The notes under the pieces are model-generated. The model did not search any database and was not told where the DNA came from. It saw only the letters and a program-made list of their open reading frames with translations. Shown one piece after another: positions 61,537 through 64,000 of a stretch of DNA of 64,000 nucleotides; the first letter of the stretch is position 1; every line of letters begins with the position of its first letter. Location of the stretch: the NCBI RefSeq assembly GCF_020524545.1, contig NZ_JAIVLG010000003.1, forward strand, positions 154,793 to 218,792, written 5' to 3'. Made by a program: the position numbers and the translations under genes. The stretch comes from Microbacterium paraoxydans. GTDB taxonomy: Bacteria; Actinomycetota; Actinomycetes; Actinomycetales; Microbacteriaceae.

Positions 61537-62916
61537 GTGGAAACCGCAGCCCTCATCGTCGTGCTCGTCATCGCGCTGGCACTCTTCTTCGACTTCACCA
61601 ACGGCTTTCACGACACCGCGAACGCCATGGCGACTCCGATCGCCACCGGCGCCTTGAAACCCAAGACCGCCGTCCTCCTCGCCGCTGTCCTGAACCTCGT
61701 CGGCGCGTTCCTGTCCACGGAGGTTTCGAAGACCATCTCCGGCGGCATCATCCGCGAAGACGCGATCCTCTCCGCGGGTGCCGACCTCTTCCTCGCCCTG
61801 ATCTTCGCCGGTCTCATCGGTGCGATCACGTGGAACATGCTCACCTGGCTCCTCGGGCTCCCATCGAGCTCGTCCCACGCACTCTTCGGCGGGCTCATCG
61901 GCGCCACGCTCGTCGGCGCGGGTGTGGGCGGCATCGACTTCGGCATGGTGCTGTCGAAGATCGTGCTTCCGGCATTGATCGCGCCGGTCACCGCGGGTCT
62001 GATCGCTTTCGCTGCGACGAAGATCGCGTACTCGGTCACCCGTCGGTACGACGGCAAGCCGGATGGTCGAGACGGCTTCCGGTGGGGGCAGATCTTCACC
62101 TCCTCTCTCGTGGCGCTCGCACACGGCACCAACGACGCACAGAAGACCATGGGGGTCATCACCCTCGCGATGATCACGATCGGTTGGCAGTCCGGGGCGC
62201 ACCACGAGCCGGAGCTCTGGGTGATCGTCGCCTGCGCCTTCACGATCGCGCTCGGCACCTACCTCGGCGGGTGGCGCATCATCCGCACTCTCGGCAAGGG
62301 GCTCACCGATGTGAAGCCCGCGCAGGGGTTCGCAGCCGAGAGCTCGACCGCGGCCACCATCCTCGCCTCCAGCGCCCTCGGCTTCGCGCTGTCGACGACC
62401 CAGGTCGCGTCGGGCTCGGTGATCGGTTCGGGGCTCGGACGACGCGGTTCCACGGTTCGCTGGCGGACCGCCGGTCGGATCGGTGTCGGCTGGATCCTCA
62501 CCCTGCCCGCCGCGGGCGGCGTCGGCGCGCTGGCCGCGCTCCTGGTGGTCTGGCTCGGCAACTGGGGCGTAGCGATCGACGCGGTCCTCGCACTGGCGAT
62601 CATCCTGGGGCTGTTCATGCGCTCGCGTCGCAACGCGGTGACCCATGCGAACGCGATGAGCGACGTCGCTGAGTCGGGGCGTGCGGTGGAGCTTCCTGAC
62701 ACCCCGCCGCCGACGCGACGCCAGCAGCGCATCGCAGAGGCGAAGGCCGAGGCGAAGGCTCGTGCGGAAGCACGCGACAAGGCGAAGGCGCAGGCCAAGA
62801 AGGACGCCGCGGACAAAGCCAAGAAGAAGGCTCAGGCCAAGTCCGACGGCAAAGCCGCGAAGTCCGGAGCCGCGGCGAAGGGCACGGATGCCGCGCGGAA
62901 GGAGGCGTCGGAATGA
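61537..62916 (+). CDS. pit: Pit-family inorganic phosphate transporter with Lys/Ala-rich tail
   Basis: Metal-phosphate:H+ symporter, 459 residues. Both inverted-repeat signatures are present: FDFTNGFHDTANAMAT and SLVALAHGTNDAQKTMGVIT. About ten TM helices end near residue 365. The remaining ~90 residues are cytoplasmic and almost only Lys, Ala, Arg, Glu and Gln (AEAKAEAKARAEARDKAKAQ...), unusual for the family. GTG start; a weak GAAAG lies upstream. The 155-nt upstream region has three GTTAAC/GTGAAC/GTTCAT-like words but no convincing PHO box. ATGA overlap with the next gene. Confidence 0.93.
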   Translation: METAALIVVLVIALALFFDFTNGFHDTANAMATPIATGALKPKTAVLLAAVLNLVGAFLSTEVSKTISGGIIREDAILSAGADLFLALIFAGLIGAITWNMLTWLLGLPSSSSHALFGGLIGATLVGAGVGGIDFGMVLSKIVLPALIAPVTAGLIAFAATKIAYSVTRRYDGKPDGRDGFRWGQIFTSSLVALAHGTNDAQKTMGVITLAMITIGWQSGAHHEPELWVIVACAFTIALGTYLGGWRIIRTLGKGLTDVKPAQGFAAESSTAATILASSALGFALSTTQVASGSVIGSGLGRRGSTVRWRTAGRIGVGWILTLPAAGGVGALAALLVVWLGNWGVAIDAVLALAIILGLFMRSRRNAVTHANAMSDVAESGRAVELPDTPPPTRRQQRIAEAKAEAKARAEARDKAKAQAKKDAADKAKKKAQAKSDGKAAKSGAAAKGTDAARKEASE

Positions 62917-63248
62917 ACATCGTGATCGACTGGCTCGCGTTCCTCCAGGTGTTCCTGGCGGCGCTGATCGGTGCGGCTGCCATCGTCACCTTCTACGCTC
63001 TCGGCCTCCGGCTGCTGGTGCGAAGCGGACGTGCTCCGGTCGTGAGCCCGGCGGAGTTCACCGACGCGATCACCGTGATCACCGAGAAGGAGCTCCGCCG
63101 CGCGGAGAAGCAAGCGGCGAAGGCTGCGAAGAAGAGCCCGCTCACCGAGGGGCAGAAGACGACGGCCCTCGTCGGCGCCTACGTGTGCTTCGGGCTGTGC
63201 GCAGCTGCCGTCGTGTCCGGCATCCTCATGCTCGTCATCGGTCACTGA
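62913..63248 (+). CDS. Two-TM hypothetical protein coupled to pit
   Basis: A 111-residue protein: TM helix near residues 8-35 (AFLQVFLAALIGAAAIVTFYALGLRLLV), a basic Lys/Ala/Glu middle (EKELRRAEKQAAKAAKKS) that echoes the tail of the Pit protein, and a second TM helix (GAYVCFGLCAAAVVSGILMLVIG). The ATG overlaps the pit stop, so the two are translated together. This may be an accessory subunit of the transporter; that is inference. Confidence 0.8.
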   Translation: MNIVIDWLAFLQVFLAALIGAAAIVTFYALGLRLLVRSGRAPVVSPAEFTDAITVITEKELRRAEKQAAKAAKKSPLTEGQKTTALVGAYVCFGLCAAAVVSGILMLVIGH

Positions 63249-63269
63249 TCCGCGAGGCATGCGGACGGA

Positions 63270-63836
63270 TCATCGCAGCAAGCCGTCCACCAGGTCGTCG
63301 ATGATGTCGTCGGTCGATGATTCCGGGTCGATCGGCGTGGTCAGGCGATCCAGGAGGAGACCGTCTATCGCGTAGTGGAACAGCGCGATCTCGCGCCGTC
63401 CGCCCGGGAGGCCTGCTCTCGAGTTGAAGGCGACGTCCTCTTCGAGCCCCGCGCGTTGCCAGGCCCCGAGCACGGCCGCGACTTCGGGACGGCGGCTGCT
63501 CTCGAGCCGCAACTCGAAGAGTGCGAGCGTGACCTCTCTGTCGTCGGCAAGACGGCGGACGATGTCGCGCACGTAGTCGGCGAACAGGGCGCGGCCGGGT
63601 TCACCCGCGGCGCGGCGCTCCAGATCCTCCGATGTGGGGGCGAGCCGCTCGCCGATGCGTTCGACCAGACCGGCAACCAGGGCATCGCGGCTGCGGAAGT
63701 AGTTCGATGTGGTCCCGGTCGGAACACCGGCCGCGACATCGACGGAACGGTGGGTCAGCCCACGGGAGCCCTCGCGAGCGAGCACGGCGAGCCCTGCATC
63801 CGCGATCGCCTGTCTTCTGCCCTCGTTTCTCGCCAT
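63270..63836 (-). CDS. TetR/AcrR-family transcriptional regulator
   Basis: A 188-residue repressor with an N-terminal helix-turn-helix (RRQAIADAGLAVLAREGSRGLTHRSVDVAAGVPTGTTSNYFRSRDALVAGLVERI) and a helical ligand domain with FHYAIDGLLLDRLT near the end. A GTG lies directly before the ATG at 63836, but the ATG is exactly 6 nt from a TAGGAT hexamer and is preferred. Converges with the pit operon; its targets are not visible in the window. Confidence 0.9.
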   Translation of the reverse strand: MARNEGRRQAIADAGLAVLAREGSRGLTHRSVDVAAGVPTGTTSNYFRSRDALVAGLVERIGERLAPTSEDLERRAAGEPGRALFADYVRDIVRRLADDREVTLALFELRLESSRRPEVAAVLGAWQRAGLEEDVAFNSRAGLPGGRREIALFHYAIDGLLLDRLTTPIDPESSTDDIIDDLVDGLLR

Positions 63837-63842
63837 CACCGC

Positions 63843-63848
63843 ATCCTA
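63843..63848 (-). promoter_or_regulatory. -10 element (TAGGAT), leaderless start of TetR gene
   Basis: Six bases (GCGGTG) separate it from the ATG at 63836. It lies 35 nt from the end of the IS481-type transposase gene. Confidence 0.45.
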
Positions 63849-63882
63849 TCGTTTCACTACACCTGCAGTGCTCGATGGGCGC

Positions 63883-63999
63883 CTAGGTGTTCTTCCCATG
63901 GACGTTGTGGACGCGGTCGATGGGTGAGAGGCCTCCGAGAGCGGTATGGGGTCGGTGGTGATTGTAGCCGTGGATCCAGGTCTGGTAGACGGCCGATCG
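63883..63999 (-). mobile_element. IS481-type transposase, 3' end (cut by window edge)
   Basis: The minus strand reads RSAVYQTWIHGYNHHRPHTALGG then LSPIDRVHNVHGKNT and stop at 63883-63885. YNHHRPHTALGG-SP-RV is the C-terminal signature of IS481-family DDE transposases. Only 38 codons are inside the window. The IS end should lie between 63883 and the TetR promoter, but a terminal inverted repeat cannot be identified without the other end. Confidence 0.85.
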
Positions 64000-64000
64000 C

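Overview
The window is a continuous stretch of high-GC (about two-thirds G+C) bacterial chromosome. Gene order and protein content point to an actinobacterium of the family Microbacteriaceae, most likely Microbacterium or a close relative. The evidence is the order prfA ... prmC - threonylcarbamoyl-AMP synthase - WecA-like transferase - atpI-like - atpBEFHAGDC, the isoprenoid/proline series dxr ... rseP ... ispG ... proS ... nusA - ylxR - infB - rbfA ... truB ... ribF, frequent GTG starts and frequent leaderless starts. It is mostly core chromosome with small accessory insertions. I saw no tRNA, rRNA or CRISPR array and no gene-free gap longer than about 250 bases.

Layout. 1-6.1 kb: the 3' end of prfA, a holin-like membrane protein, cysteine synthesis (cysK-cysE, minus strand), prmC, threonylcarbamoyl-AMP synthase and a polyprenyl-phosphate HexNAc-1-P transferase. 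5.5-13.0 kb: a complete F1Fo ATP synthase operon closed by a strong hairpin; its atpB seems to start at CTG. 13-22 kb: yaaA, a membrane protein with a repetitive Pro-rich tail, an aldo/keto reductase, a PP2C phosphatase next to an FtsK/EccC-like ATPase, asparaginase, OsmC and an acyltransferase. 22-34 kb: an FKBP lipoprotein, dxr, an isolated MurE-like ligase, a YcnI-type copper protein, rseP, a DGPF (YCII)/ECF42 sigma pair, a fused PhzE/TrpEG-type enzyme behind a classical trp attenuator, and ispG. 34-44 kb: small enzymes, a GntR regulator with its membrane partner and a 41-bp dyad operator, an RNB ribonuclease, proS, a LOG protein and a flavin amine oxidase. 44-58 kb: nusA-ylxR-infB-rbfA, a LuxR regulator without an ATPase domain, mutY/truB (divergent), ribF, a SNF2 helicase and pfkA. 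58-64 kb: an AbiEi/DUF559 gene flanked by two structured repeat arrays, a prolyl-oligopeptidase-family protease, a Pit phosphate transporter, a TetR regulator and the 3' end of an IS481-type transposase cut by the window edge.

Three observations matter most. (1) The AbiEi-DUF559 gene (58188-59063) is bracketed by two 89-bp arrays of the same design: two 18-nt units pointing left, a 17-nt spacer, two units pointing right, with unit core GCCTGATNCGGCG. I know of no description of this arrangement. (2) At least 16 genes start immediately after a TAnnnT hexamer, nearly always with exactly 6 nt between hexamer and start codon. This is the geometry of leaderless transcripts and it corrects some start codons. 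(3) The fused anthranilate-synthase-family gene is preceded by an 11-residue leader with tandem Trp codons and mutually exclusive hairpins, a textbook attenuator. Everything is read from the sequence alone; no database search was run.
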